Shown one piece after another: positions 52,201-62,876 of a stretch of 64,000 nt of DNA. How positions within the stretch are numbered: the first letter of the stretch is position 1; the number at the start of each line of letters is the position of its first letter. The position numbers and the translations under genes are program-made. The stretch covers positions 744,001 to 808,000 of the forward strand of contig NC_054686.1 of assembly GCF_011074885.1 (NCBI RefSeq), written 5' to 3'. The DNA comes from Brettanomyces bruxellensis (Eukaryota > Ascomycota > Pichiomycetes > Pichiales > Pichiaceae). Under the pieces are notes generated by a model. The model did not search any database. It had not been told where the DNA came from and saw only the letters and a program-made list of their open reading frames with translations.

Positions 52201-54373
52201 TTATAAGTGATGCAATTGCAAATTGCCCGAAATTCCGTTCCCGAGTACTTAAAAAAAAAAAGGCTTGGCCCTGATTTTGAAAATTAAACGTGAATCAAAT
52301 GATTCGTGCCCAAGGTAAAAAAAAAGGAGTAATGAAAAAGGAAAGCTAAGAGATCTGGAAATTGAAAAAGTGGCGTATATATACAGGTCAGTGTGATCAA
52401 CAGAACAAGCTTATAGATATTGAGCCAAACAAAAGCAGCAGAATCAGCAGAACGAAAGTAGAAATACGAAAGTAAAGTGGAGAAGAAGAAAAAAGCTACA
52501 AATTCAATGATTATAGGGAAACCGAAATACCCAACGTAAACGCCAGATCAATTAAGGGAGTGAGAATATTAAACGGAGAGAGAGAAGCGAATTCTCAAAA
52601 AGAAATAAAGTGGAATGATTTAACGGTTTAAAAAAAAAAGTCAAGTCAAAATGAATAGAGCTTGGAGTTTTGGTATCGTGAAATATTTAGCTGAGTTACT
52701 AATCGGGGAGAAAGCCGGAGTTAATGAGCACTGCGGAAGATAACAACAAATTCAAAAAAATAAAAATAAAAATAAAAATAAACAACTCCAGCAGCGTTAA
52801 TACATCGACATATCCAAACATACACATGCACCCTTGTTCAAGTAGTCCTGGCATTGTACGCGATGTAGAGTATTTACTTGTTTTACCGCTGGTTAACAAG
52901 TAAATGACCCTGAAACCTCGTAATATTGGCCTAAATAGCAAATTCCGATAGATTACTATGAAGACAGGGGGAAGGAATGATCGGAGAATATAATTGGCTT
53001 AACCAGGCATTGAAATATTTCAGGCAATGGATAGACCTGATGTCAATTTAAACGACCAAACTGGGAGTGCCGGCCGAAAAATTATATATCTCTGAAATGA
53101 GAATAAATAAACGATGCAAGCATCCAAAACAATGGAAATGTGAAAATTCATGCCTTTGAACAATACCAACTTTGATGGAATCCAGCTAACTGGAGGGAGC
53201 TGTAATAGTTCGTAGTCGTGATGCTTGTTAAACCAATACTTTATTTGCCTATTCCGCAATTTGCATTGTTTTCTTTTCTTGAATGCACCAGTTCAGGCAG
53301 AATGAAGAGACTCGTGTTCATCCCTTACTCATTGCTAGATTTCTGTTTCATTTGTTTCGCATACAATTTACTATTGCGTTTTGCAGGAGATCCCAGCAAC
53401 CTTTTGTTCTATTTGGTGCCCTTTAAGGTGCTGCTTACGAGTATGCGGGATTAATCGGCATCTGATTCTTCTGGGCGCTTAACCTTTTTTTTTTTTTTTT
53501 TTGCGTACAAACGAAATCCGGCGTCTACTTCAACTTAAACTTTCTAGGACTCAATAATTTGCACTCACATTATTTCAGACGCAGTAAAGCCGAGTACCGA
53601 CCTTGCGTATCGGTGCATGCGATATGCCAATTAGTAGTATTTAACTTTTCCTCATGTATTTGCGCATGTTGCCCTTTGGCCGATATCTTAAAGTTAGTTT
53701 TTTCCTGCATGCCGGACATTATGTGATCCGCTTCAGATCAGTTTCGTGTCCCTACGGTTGATCCAACGGTCGAATTTCTGTTCCTCGTGTATTTTCAATG
53801 CATTCACCCTGTACGATTTGATTTTCCACCATCTACTTTTTTTGAAGGTGATGTTGAAGAAGTATGGGGGCATAAATATTCGTCCAAGTTAGACGCGACG
53901 GTATTCCTACAGGTATTTGGAGCCAATCATCAAGATATTCCAACACATGTGGTTAGAGCGTTCTGCTTCATCACAAACAAACTACAGGAACCATTAATAT
54001 TTTCAGCGCAAGAACAATTGATTTCTTCTGTCAATGCCTTCGCATTTAACCAAGCTGGTTATGTTGTCTCAACCTGACCCGAAGTATATCGACCTTGGTC
54101 GACCCGTCGCCCCCTCAAAATCCACCAATGAGATTTAAGAGAAAAATCATATTTTCCCCCCACCTCTCCATCCTTACACAGCCAATATCTGTATCCGCGA
54201 ATACAAATTTTGGATTTTGTCAAGTGCCTGGTTGACATCAAAAAATCGACAGTCAGGTATCGACAGGTTCATAGTGTCCCATTTTACAGAGTAGTCTGAT
54301 TACAGGGGATATTCCAATATTCGGCAGAACATATTCCCATATTATAATACACAGAGCATTATTTACTACAAAA
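52201..54373. other. long spacer upstream of QCR6
   Basis: About 2.2 kb. The left part is the RRM-gene promoter with A runs near 52250 and 52630 and an AAATAAA repeat near 52756-52782. A T run lies at 53486-53503, followed by AATCCGGCG at 53515-53523. A TCGACC-TT-GGTCGA inverted repeat lies at about 54088-54101. A frame at 53787-54077 is long but has no ATG. No tRNA seen. Confidence 0.5.
54125..54186 (+). promoter_or_regulatory. CCAAT boxes upstream of QCR6
   Basis: CCAAT at 54125-54129 (in ACCAATGA) and at 54182-54186; another at about 53923. ACCAATNA is the binding core of the Hap2/3/4/5 activator of respiratory genes, suiting a complex III subunit whose ATG is about 250 bp downstream. Confidence 0.55.
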
Positions 54374-55086
54374 ATGTCGCTTATTAGAGATTTCATAGAG
54401 GCTATGGCACCATCTCATGCCTATGCAGAAGAGGTAAGTAAATTTTACAAAGAAAGCTGAAGTCAGGTGCAAAAGGGTTGTTTTTATTTTGTAAAGTTGG
54501 ATACGTTGAATGGATGAATTTTGTTGGAAGATGAGTGGATATGGGCATGAGTATAGAAATTTGTGAACAAGATATTAGAGAGATTTGTGGGCATGAATAT
54601 AGATTTGTGGGCATGAATATAGATTTGTGAGCATGAGAATATATTTGTGAACAAGATACGGGTATAGCGATTTTTGGTTTGTGGAGTGCGATGTTGATTG
54701 GGTTCAGTTTCTGTTTTTATCGATATTCCAAAGACTACTAACACTCGTGTAAATTCTTGCAGGCTGAGGAAGAAGAGGAAGCAGTTGAAGATGTTAAAGA
54801 AGGTGATGCTGAGGAAGAAGAAGAGGAGGATGAAGATGATGATGATGAGGACGAAGATGAGGCCGTTGATCCTTTAGATGCTCTCAAAGAAGAGTGTCAA
54901 AAAACTGCTGACTGTGCAAAGAGTGTGAAGGAATTCCAGGCATGTACAGAGAGAGTGACAAAGGCCGAAGAGGATCCGGAATACGCAAATAAGGACTACA
55001 AGGAGGATTGTGTGGAGGAGTTCTTCCACTTGCAGCAGTGTGTGAACAAGTGTGCAGCTCCAAAGCTCTTTAGTCATTTGAAATGA
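54374..55086 (+). CDS. QCR6: cytochrome bc1 complex acidic hinge subunit 6, two exons
   Basis: Accessory subunit of mitochondrial complex III that sits on cytochrome c1. Exon 1 (54374-54433) encodes 20 residues starting MSLIRDFIEAM. Exon 2 (54763-55086) encodes the rest; total 127 aa. The Asp/Glu-rich segment is followed by the hinge domain with the expected four-cysteine helical-hairpin pattern (LKEECQKTADC..., DYKEDCVEEFFHLQQCVNKC) and the ending APKLFSHLK, close to S. cerevisiae APRLFDKLK. Residues KEDCVEEFFHLQ are identical to the yeast protein. Splicing keeps frame (Glu-Glu|Ala-Glu). The promoter has Hap-type CCAAT boxes. Confidence 0.93.
54434..54762 (+). other. QCR6 intron (329 nt) with internal tandem repeat
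   Basis: GTAAGT 5' site, TACTAAC branch at about 54737, TTGCAG 3' site ending 54762. Inside, a 20-bp unit AGATTTGTGGGCATGAATAT is present twice exactly (54581-54600, 54601-54620) and once with changes (54621-54640), with degenerate copies on both sides. Confidence 0.9.
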
Positions 55087-55510
55087 GGGGTGGCTAACAG
55101 GCATGCCCAGTTTATTTAATTATTTATTGGCTTCGAGCCGAAGGGAAGAAGCCGCATAGGAATAAATTACCAGTTAACATATATTCCAGTTATAGGGAGA
55201 TGCGAGTGTAGGGGAAAGGGGAAGTGACAAACGTAGGGCAAGTATAAAGTAGGTGGATGATGTAAAGTCATGATCAAAGAGTCATGATAAAGAATATCAT
55301 GATAATCAAAGAAGGTCATGATAAAGAAAGAATGCTATAATCAAAGAATCTCATGATACAAAGAAAGTAATGATCAAAGAGTCATGATAATCAAAGAATC
55401 TCATCATAATATCATCATAATCAAACCTACACAACACATTACACTATTGTCAATCACACTTAACTATTACTATACGTCTAAATACGAAACTGACCACCGC
55501 CAGTACTACC
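55087..55510. repeat. QCR6/RPL8 spacer with CATGATAATCAAAGA-type repeats
   Basis: At about 55265-55430 a degenerate array alternates CATGATAA, ATCAAAGA and GTCATGAT modules. It lies just beyond the RPL8 stop and probably includes its 3' UTR. No gene seen. Confidence 0.75.
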
Positions 55511-56588
55511 TTACTCCTTGTTGGCAGCAGCCTCTCTAGCAGCAGCTCTTGCCTTCTTGGCAAATCTGTCATTGTGCTTGGAACCCAAGACACCTCCACC
55601 CCAGTGTCTCTTGTTGTTGTCGTAAGTGTCAATGAACTGAGGGTTGATGGTAGAGATCAACTTGGCCAAAGCTGGCTCGTCCTCGGTTCTAACATCGACC
55701 AAAGCGGCAACAGTAGAGGTCTTTTGGTGGATAAGAGTTCCCAATCTGGCCTTACCCTTGACGATGGCGTATGGAACACCCATCTTTCTGCACAAAGCAG
55801 GCAAGAAAACGACCAACTCGATTGGATCGACATCGTTGGCGATCAAAACCAACTTGGCCTTCTTATTCTCGACGAGAGAAACAACGTGGTTCAAACCGTA
55901 CTTGACAACGTATGGCTTTTCAGACACGTCCTCTCTCTTCTTACCCTCGGCAATGGCAGCTGCCTCCTTGGTCAACCTCTCCTTCTTCTCGGCAGAGGTC
56001 TCTGGTCTGTACTTGTTCAACAACTTGAAAGCCTCAGCAGCGGTGTTTCTGTCCAAAACACGCGAGAACTGGGCAATGGCAGGAGGAACCTTCAATCTCA
56101 AAGACAACACCTTCTTCTGTCTTTGCAATCTGACGTACTCTGGCCATTTCACGAATCTCGAGAGGTTTCTCTTTGGCTGGATGTCCTGTCCAATACCGTA
56201 GTTTCTTGGACGGGACTCAACAAGAGGGTTCTTGCCGCCTTTGGCGGACTTCGACTTCTTGGTTGTGAATGGAGATGCTGCGACTTTCTTAGCCTGGTAC
56301 AAATGTTGGTCTTGTTAGTATTTGTTTTTGATGTTTATTCTTTGATTCGAGACTGCTGCTTGAGTATGGTGAATACATCATTCCTGTATATTTTCACTTC
56401 CTCTCTTCTCACTTCCTCTCCTCTCACTTCCTCTATTCTATTATTTCTATTCCCACTCCTCTCTTCTCACTTCCTCTTTCTATTCTTTCTATTCCCACTC
56501 CTCTCTTCTCACTTCCTCTTTCTATTCTTTCTATTCCCACTCCTCCTTCCTCTACACAGCCTGCCTCTCAACTCCCTCTACTTACCAT
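55511..56588 (-). CDS. RPL8: 60S ribosomal protein L8 (eL8), two exons
   Basis: Large-subunit protein of the L7Ae family that binds 5.8S/25S rRNA and acts in early pre-60S assembly. Exon 1 is the ATG alone (56588-56586), followed by GTAAGT. Exon 2 (56293-55511) begins AKKVAASPF. The 261 aa product shows [65 protein letters not shown] and [16 protein letters not shown], nearly the same as yeast Rpl8. The TTG-like frame start upstream of exon 2 lies in the intron. A TACTAAC branch site lies at about 56314-56320. Confidence 0.95.
56294..56585 (-). other. RPL8 intron (292 nt) with a 42-bp repeat
   Basis: GTAAGT 5' site, TACTAAC branch and ACCAG 3' site. A 42-bp unit is tandemly repeated about 2.4 times at 56444-56544 (starts 56444, 56486, 56528). 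It is pyrimidine-rich on + and so purine-rich in the transcript. Related CACTTCCTCTCCTCT modules lie at 56397-56440. Confidence 0.9.
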
Positions 56589-56892
56589 CTTGTTCTGCTA
56601 TGTTCTGATATTCAAACAGTAGTTCACTTTTCAGTTTCACGATACTATTCCCCTGTGGTCACGATCTCTTCTCTTTCCGCACTCTTGAATTTTTCATCCT
56701 ATTTTTCATTCTTCCCTCCCCTCGCTACACCGTGAAAAAAAATGCGAAAAGAAAAATAAAAACTTAAAAAAAAAAATTCGCACCTACCCAATTTTACGTC
56801 GCAGTCATGTGACCAATCGCGGGGTTTGCGCCCTGTCATATACATTTCCTCATTTATTTAATTTATCTATCTATCGAATTTCATGGCCTCAC
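56589..56892. promoter_or_regulatory. RPL8 promoter and CWH41 3' end
   Basis: A-rich block at 56735-56780 and a GTCATGTGAC palindrome-like motif at about 56804-56813, similar to an E-box (Cbf1-type) site. No perfect Rap1 site was recognised. Confidence 0.4.
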
Positions 56893-59391
56893 TCAGATCT
56901 CTGCAGGCATCTTCAACATCATCACCACCAAAGATGTCCAGCCCAAGAAATGTCTCGTCCTCTGTCCCCGGCCCGTTTTCTCATTATACTGCTCCCAGGC
57001 ATTTCCGGTCCGCTCGTACTCGTTGTAAACATTCTGAACGATATTCTTGCGGAGCTCCACGTACACTTCGGATGCAAGGGTTTTTACCTCCTTACTGGTG
57101 TCCGGATGTTGTCCGTAGTACCTTAGTGCATCCAACACGAGGTAGTTGATGTTGATCCAAATGTGTCCCCTCCAGTAGTCCTCGCCTGTATGGAAATCGA
57201 CGTCGTCTTTGGAAAGTGACCGGATGCCGTATGGGCTCCACAGTTTGTCCGGATTGCGAATATCTTTGATGACTTTCAAAAGATGCGACGAGCTTGCCGG
57301 AATGAGCCTGTGGACAAACGGCATAAGGGTGACGTAACCCTGCCGGCACTCAAACGTTTCCTCATCGTCATCATCCAGCGTCAAATCAGCATAGCTCTCG
57401 TTCTGAGGAGACCAGAAGCAGTCCTCGATGTTCTCGCAGATGTCATTAAGCTGTTTTGTGTATTTGTGGAAATCCTCCGTGCGGCCCAATAACTTTGCAA
57501 TCGAGCTTATTGACCTGGCCATCACTGCCATCCACGACATCAAGTCCACATCCATCTCGGGCGAATCCATAGGGCATCTTGGGTAGTCGTCTAGGCCACT
57601 TGGAAGGCAGTGGTCCTCACTTCTCCCCTTCCACCTGTAAAGTTCCTCTTTATGCTTGCAGTTCTTGCCGATCTCGTCTGTTTCTGCCTTCTGTGTTCTT
57701 CTAAACCACTCATAGTGTCTCTGGAGCTTTGGGTAGATCTCTCTCGCGTATTTTCCCAAGAGTTCTGTATCCTTCAGGTACACGTCACCCATGGAAACTT
57801 GCGAATCTGCTCCTACCGAGTTTGCTCCTATCTCTTCAAGCTCAGGGTTCTCTTTCCCCAAGGCAGCCTGCTTGGCCCCAAATCCGGCACCAGATAAGCC
57901 TATTCCGGACCCCTGCTGGCTGTTTGCCAAGTCAAGAATCTCGCTGAAGAGCATCATCATCGTTGGAGGGTTTGCAATGTTTGGATTCTGCACCACATAC
58001 TCCTTTGGAACCCTCGATCTGGCCTCCGGACCAAGTATCTGCTCCCTAGCAATCCATCCGTCACTGTCTATGAGCGAAAACCAGCTCTTCAAGATCTCCA
58101 GAGCAAGATCTGGGTCGTAGTTCAAAACGGGAATGAGCTGAAAGCCCTCATCCCAGTAAAAGCCACGCGGGAAGAATGTTCTGCTAGGAACGCAACTGAA
58201 CAAACTGTACGGACCCTCGGGCTTGCCCTTTAAAGCTACTCCGGGCTCATCAAGGTTGGCCTTCCTGTCAACCATCTGATTTCCGTAGAAGTACCCGATT
58301 CCGCCCATGAGTTGCGATAGGAACTCCTCACCAAATTCTGCATATTCGCCGTTGTTGAACGGCTTCGAGAGCTGCATCTTGGCTGCAAACTTCTCCCTGA
58401 TAGCCTTACTGACTGCCTCGCTTCTCCTGTCGATATCCTCAACCCTGATTGGGTCATTCGTGTCCATCATATTGAATATAACAGAGATCTCGAACGAGCC
58501 CACAAACGTCTTCTCAACCAAATGCATGTTTCCACCCTCCATTCCCGGGTTCACAAGCTGCGATATCTCCGCAGGGTGTATCTCTCGCAATTGGGTGATA
58601 TTCTCAAGAGACCGCGTATTCTCCTCAAGGAGAACCTGGAAAATGTCCTTGGCCTTCCACATGTTCTCGTATGGCACCACCAATGACACGTGATGCGTTC
58701 TGGACGGGTCCCGTCTCTGGTCCTTGAGCTTGGGCAACACCAGGTGCTTGTTGATGTTCTTGCCGGACTCTTTGACATCCATCAGAAAAACTCCACCCAA
58801 AGACTCGCAGTTTCCAACAAGCTCCAGATCGTGGCCTTCAACAAACTCGGCAGACTTCTTCGCAGTCTTGAGCATCATGGCATCGTTCTTTCCTTCCACT
58901 CCGGTGTAAAGCATCAATGTATTGATCGCCATTGGGTCTTTTGGCACTCCATGTATCTGAAGTGCCCAATTCTCTCCACCTCCTCCTTTGACAAGCTTAA
59001 TGTTCATTGTGAGATCCAAATTCTTGTCCTCGATCACACCCTTGCCTCCCAAGCGCGGATCATACTCCGTCCACCCGAATTTGCCCATATCATCCTCAAT
59101 AACGCACTGGTGTCTCACCTCTCTAATCTGGCGATAGTCGTTGGCTCCAAACCATGATAGACCCATCATCACTCCTTTAGGCACACGTGGCCTCATTCCA
59201 ACGTAAACATTTGGCCTGTAAGGTCCCCAGAGTAGTGTCTTGTCGCTCATTTTGATGTAATTGTTGTCCCTTTCGCTTGGTTCGTCACCTAAAGATCCAA
59301 ACTTGATTGCTGAGATCAGTGTGATGTGAAAGAGAAGTAATGCCCAAATCAGTCTCAGTCGTTTGCTGAAATGTACAATTGGCTCTATCAT
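56893..59391 (-). CDS. CWH41: ER alpha-glucosidase I (GH63)
   Basis: Removes the terminal alpha-1,2-glucose from N-linked Glc3Man9GlcNAc2 in the ER lumen, the first trimming step. It also supports beta-1,6-glucan synthesis in yeast. The 832 aa protein (S. cerevisiae 833) is a type II membrane protein with a signal-anchor at about 12-30. Family blocks: LLWGPYRPNVYVGMRPR near the start, GGIGYFYGNQ, RTFFPRGFYWDEGFQL, DSDGWIAREQILGPEARSRVP, NPNIANPPTMMML, HCLPSGLDDYPR, and C-terminal EDYWRGHIWININYL then HFLGWTSLVV. The acidic residues of the WDEGF and EDYWRG regions, expected around the active site, are present. Start ATG at 59391. Confidence 0.95.
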   Translation of the reverse strand: MIEPIVHFSKRLRLIWALLLFHITLISAIKFGSLGDEPSERDNNYIKMSDKTLLWGPYRPNVYVGMRPRVPKGVMMGLSWFGANDYRQIREVRHQCVIEDDMGKFGWTEYDPRLGGKGVIEDKNLDLTMNIKLVKGGGGENWALQIHGVPKDPMAINTLMLYTGVEGKNDAMMLKTAKKSAEFVEGHDLELVGNCESLGGVFLMDVKESGKNINKHLVLPKLKDQRRDPSRTHHVSLVVPYENMWKAKDIFQVLLEENTRSLENITQLREIHPAEISQLVNPGMEGGNMHLVEKTFVGSFEISVIFNMMDTNDPIRVEDIDRRSEAVSKAIREKFAAKMQLSKPFNNGEYAEFGEEFLSQLMGGIGYFYGNQMVDRKANLDEPGVALKGKPEGPYSLFSCVPSRTFFPRGFYWDEGFQLIPVLNYDPDLALEILKSWFSLIDSDGWIAREQILGPEARSRVPKEYVVQNPNIANPPTMMMLFSEILDLANSQQGSGIGLSGAGFGAKQAALGKENPELEEIGANSVGADSQVSMGDVYLKDTELLGKYAREIYPKLQRHYEWFRRTQKAETDEIGKNCKHKEELYRWKGRSEDHCLPSGLDDYPRCPMDSPEMDVDLMSWMAVMARSISSIAKLLGRTEDFHKYTKQLNDICENIEDCFWSPQNESYADLTLDDDDEETFECRQGYVTLMPFVHRLIPASSSHLLKVIKDIRNPDKLWSPYGIRSLSKDDVDFHTGEDYWRGHIWININYLVLDALRYYGQHPDTSKEVKTLASEVYVELRKNIVQNVYNEYERTGNAWEQYNEKTGRGQRTRHFLGWTSLVVMMLKMPAEI

Positions 59392-60018
59392 TCTTCTCCC
59401 TCCGGATTCTGTTCGGCTGCCTTTAAAAAAATTTGCTGTTCCTGCCTTTTGGCCTCCTTTTTATATCCCTAACTTAGTTCAAAGACGTGATCAAACGTTC
59501 CCCGATTTATTTTTTTTTTTTTTATTATCGGGTGTATTTTTTTCATCTCGGTTTGTTCTCGCAATCTGCCAATCTTATTTCCCCGCGGAATTCTCTGACC
59601 CAAATTTATTCAAATTTCATTGCTGAATCGTTCTAATTCCCCGCGTTTTGAAATGGCAGGGCAGTGCACAATACAACCCGGAACCATGTGATGGTCATTG
59701 TCGGCAACTTTGGGGCAATTCCGAATTCAGATTTAACGCAATGAGAAAACTGGTCAAAAATAGTATCTAGCTGCCTGCTTTTGGTACGAATAGACGTACT
59801 TGAATGTTTTTTTTTTATCTCAACATTACTTATGAATCATGATTGTAATTATTATCTCTGATTCGGCACTTCTTCGGTCCCATAATTACTTCATACTTGA
59901 TCTCCTCAATTTTTCTAAAACTATTCAGTCAATTTTCATGCTATTCTATTATTAAATTATCGTACAAACGACCGTAGCCTTAACTTTTATAAACGAGTAA
60001 TACACAGCACTGTCTTCT
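59392..60018. other. spacer between CWH41 and RRN6
   Basis: Promoter of CWH41 with a T run at about 59510-59522, then AT-rich 3' sequence of RRN6 with another T run near 59808. No gene seen. Confidence 0.5.
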
Positions 60019-62432
60019 TCACCAGAATCCGACCTTCCTCTTTTTGTGCTTCTTTTTAACTTTCCTCTTGCCTTGAGATAAACTGAAGGGTTGCGAACCA
60101 AATGAACTTATCTGTGATGATGCCGGGATAGAGGAAACTTGAGATGCCGATTTCTGGCTTGAAACAATATTAATATCGGGCTCCATAGATTGCTGTGAAC
60201 TTGACAATACTGTTCCTTGTGACAGGGAGCTTTGAGAAAGTTGTGTTTTCGGAAATGTTTTAGTAGTTAGCAACCTTCTTTTGCGGTGGCTTTTTGGTCT
60301 AGTCCTTGCCAAATTCTGCGAACTTGCCACGTTGAGTCCGGAAATATCAATATTTTCCGAACCCTCGTCATATTTCGTAGGTAATGACATATCATACTCA
60401 AAAGATTCCACGAGATTTCGGATATCTTTTGGTAAATGTGAGCAATTCTTCTCAATTTCGTCTTCATGCTGATCCAGTACCTGTAAGCTGTTTGTAGGGC
60501 TGATATGTATTAAGCTTGTCATCAAGGATGGTAGAAAGCCAGTAAGATCACGGCTAAATCCGGAAAAGAAGCTTTGCAAATCATTGCAGAGATTTTCAGC
60601 TGCATCTTCCGTCACAGGTTCATTCTTGTAGCATTTAGAAACTATCCATGTGTTTGGGGAACTCGTAATCTCGGCATCTCCTTGTATAAAGCCCAAAAGT
60701 TTACCAAGTTGAGCCTTAAACACCAAATGAAATGCATTAAAGTCACCAACAGCTCCTCTGGGAATTTCCAGCATCTCGTTTAACGGTAATGGGGTTGGAG
60801 TGCTCACATATTCCCGAAAGAGCAACTTGTCAATGTTATACTGCAAGTCGCATTCATCGTATTCTTCTGTATTCCGAATGAGCTTCAGGTACAACGATGA
60901 GCAGTCAATGGGCACTTTAATATCGAGATTTGGATTCAAATTTTCGATTTTAGGAGTAATAAAGCTTCCAGGATCTGTTGGAAAGAGATCGCATTTGGCC
61001 GAATCCGAGAGCTGAAACAAACATGTTGATATTTCCAAATCCTTGGTAATATTATAGCTAACAAACATGTCACTTGCGGTCCAATGAAGAAGTACTAGGG
61101 AATTAATGGGGTCGGATGCATGTGGAATGAAGTATGTTGGTTGTCCAACCAACTTGGGAATAGCAAAGCCACTATCATCTCTGATAATCTCCAATTGTAA
61201 GACATAGCAGAAGTTTCGGATTCTGGAATGTGCAACACATAGGTAATTCTCGTGATCCTTGATATCCAAGGTAGTTATTTGTAGGCTCCAAGAGGAGTCC
61301 GATTCATTTATAAAATGCTTCCAAGCAAGCAAACGCTTGAATCCCTTGGTTGTGTCAACAACTATGAACTCTTTGGATGTCAGAAGGATAAAAAGCGGGT
61401 CGTGATCGTTCAAAGTCCTGAAATCCCATATCAGAGAGAATGCACCGGCAATTATCTTGCAGGATAGTGCATTTTTGGTGATGTTGTACTGATGAAGCGA
61501 GGACCTGCATACCAAATAGAAAAAAGGCTTTGCTGGGTTCAAGACTATTTGCTTGAAGCGTGAAAGATCGGTTGGCTCGTGAAATGTGGAAAACTTGAGA
61601 GGATACGGCTCACATCGGTAGAATGTTAGCTTGGTGCTTTTGATTAATTGGTACACGGCGAAATTCCAACCACATCGACAATTGCAACCAACGGAAGATC
61701 TGCCTTGGTGCAGATATCGAAGTCGGACAACTTCTCGCCGGAAATGGTCCTGCTTTCGAGAAACTCAACCTTCCTAATGCGGCCAATTCTGTGCTTGGCA
61801 ACGAACACGTTGAGCAAGTATACTGAGTATTCTGTTCGGACGCCGACCAATAACGTCAAATCGGTGCTGTATCTCATTTTTATCTGCTTTATGGGAGACT
61901 TGAGCTGCAAAGATATCGATTGGCTGAACTTGGCACTTGTCTTGTGGTGTTTCCGTCTCGGATTGCAACCCCGGACAAGATTAAACACGATAATATCTCC
62001 CTTACTTCCAGAGGCAGTTGCTATAATCTTGTCCTTATCGACAAACAACTCGCATCCGGCAATTAGATCTTGCACTGTAGGATCGTAGCAGGTGTTCTGA
62101 ATGGATTCTGGATTATTCCTGGGTGGACAAGCGATATCTTCTCCAGAAAAGCTCAGATCTGGAGTGAGATCATCAAGGACGGAGTTGAAGTCGTTGTCTG
62201 TATTCTGAAGCTGCGATTTGACCAAGGTTTTGAACGAATTATGGACTGGACTGAGCTTTGTTGGGGCATCTCGAATTCCTGAAGTATTGAATATAGGTTT
62301 GGCGAAGGAAAGCGAAGTTGAAGTTACTGGCTTTGCACTATCGACATCCATAAGTGTGTCTATGTTGAGACCGTGAACGTGGTTTATACCATATGTCAGC
62401 TGAATTCCGGTCGGGTCATTCCTGGTAGACAT
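60019..62432 (-). CDS. RRN6: Rrn6-like RNA polymerase I core factor subunit, frameshifted
   Basis: Core factor (Rrn6-Rrn7-Rrn11) subunit that helps place Pol I on the rDNA promoter; TAF1C relative with an N-terminal beta-propeller. Frame 1 (ATG 62432) reads to LVAIVDVVG near 61667 and then stops shortly after. The next frame continues from NFAVYQLIKSTKLTFYR to the end. One missing A (on the coding strand at 61664-61665) explains the break, and restoring it gives 804 aa (S. cerevisiae 894). The C-terminal third is Ser/Gln-rich, and the last residues are a Lys/Arg block ending RKVGFW, like the basic tail of Rrn6/TAF1C proteins. The overall match is by layout, hydrophobic strand pattern and tail, so somewhat less certain than the others. 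Confidence 0.75.
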
Positions 62433-62450
62433 CGGAAGGTGAATGTGGTT

Positions 62451-62560
62451 GTTGATTTGGTGTTGATTTGGTGTTGATTTGGTGTTGATTTGGTGTTGAT
62501 TTGGTGTTGATTTGGTGTTGATTTGGTGTTGATTTGGTGTTGATTTGGTGTTGATTTGGC
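62451..62560. repeat. 11-bp tandem repeat, ten copies, upstream of RRN6
   Basis: Exact or near-exact GTTGATTTGGT units start every 11 bases from 62451 to 62550. The array starts 19 bp upstream of the RRN6 ATG. The TTT (AAA on the other strand) tracts recur once per helical turn. Confidence 0.92.
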
Positions 62561-62876
62561 AGTATTGACTTGGCAGGTTTGGATAGAGAAGTATTTATTT
62601 CGTGTGATTTTGCAGTGTTGGTTTTGTTGATTTCGATGTATTTATTCAACCTTGATTATTCAGTATTGACTTGCAGACCTGTTGAAATGTACTCAAAGTG
62701 CAAGAGGTGAAATTTTTAGGACTCTCGCTTATCGCAAATATTTCAATTTTTTCACTTATCGCGACTTTTCTACTTCTCATTTTTCATCATTTTCTCCATA
62801 CTACAGCTACACACAGATACATACAACAGACATCATTTCGGTACACAGAACAACAAATAAAAAAAGCATGCCGCAC
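62561..62876. other. RRN6/TRP5 spacer
   Basis: Continues with imperfect TTGATTT-like words, then T-rich sequence and the TRP5 3' region. No gene seen. Confidence 0.5.

Noticed and set aside
62416..62649. 77-codon frame with NQHQINTKSTP repeats
   Set aside because: Simply the translation of the 11-bp repeat, which cycles through all frames.
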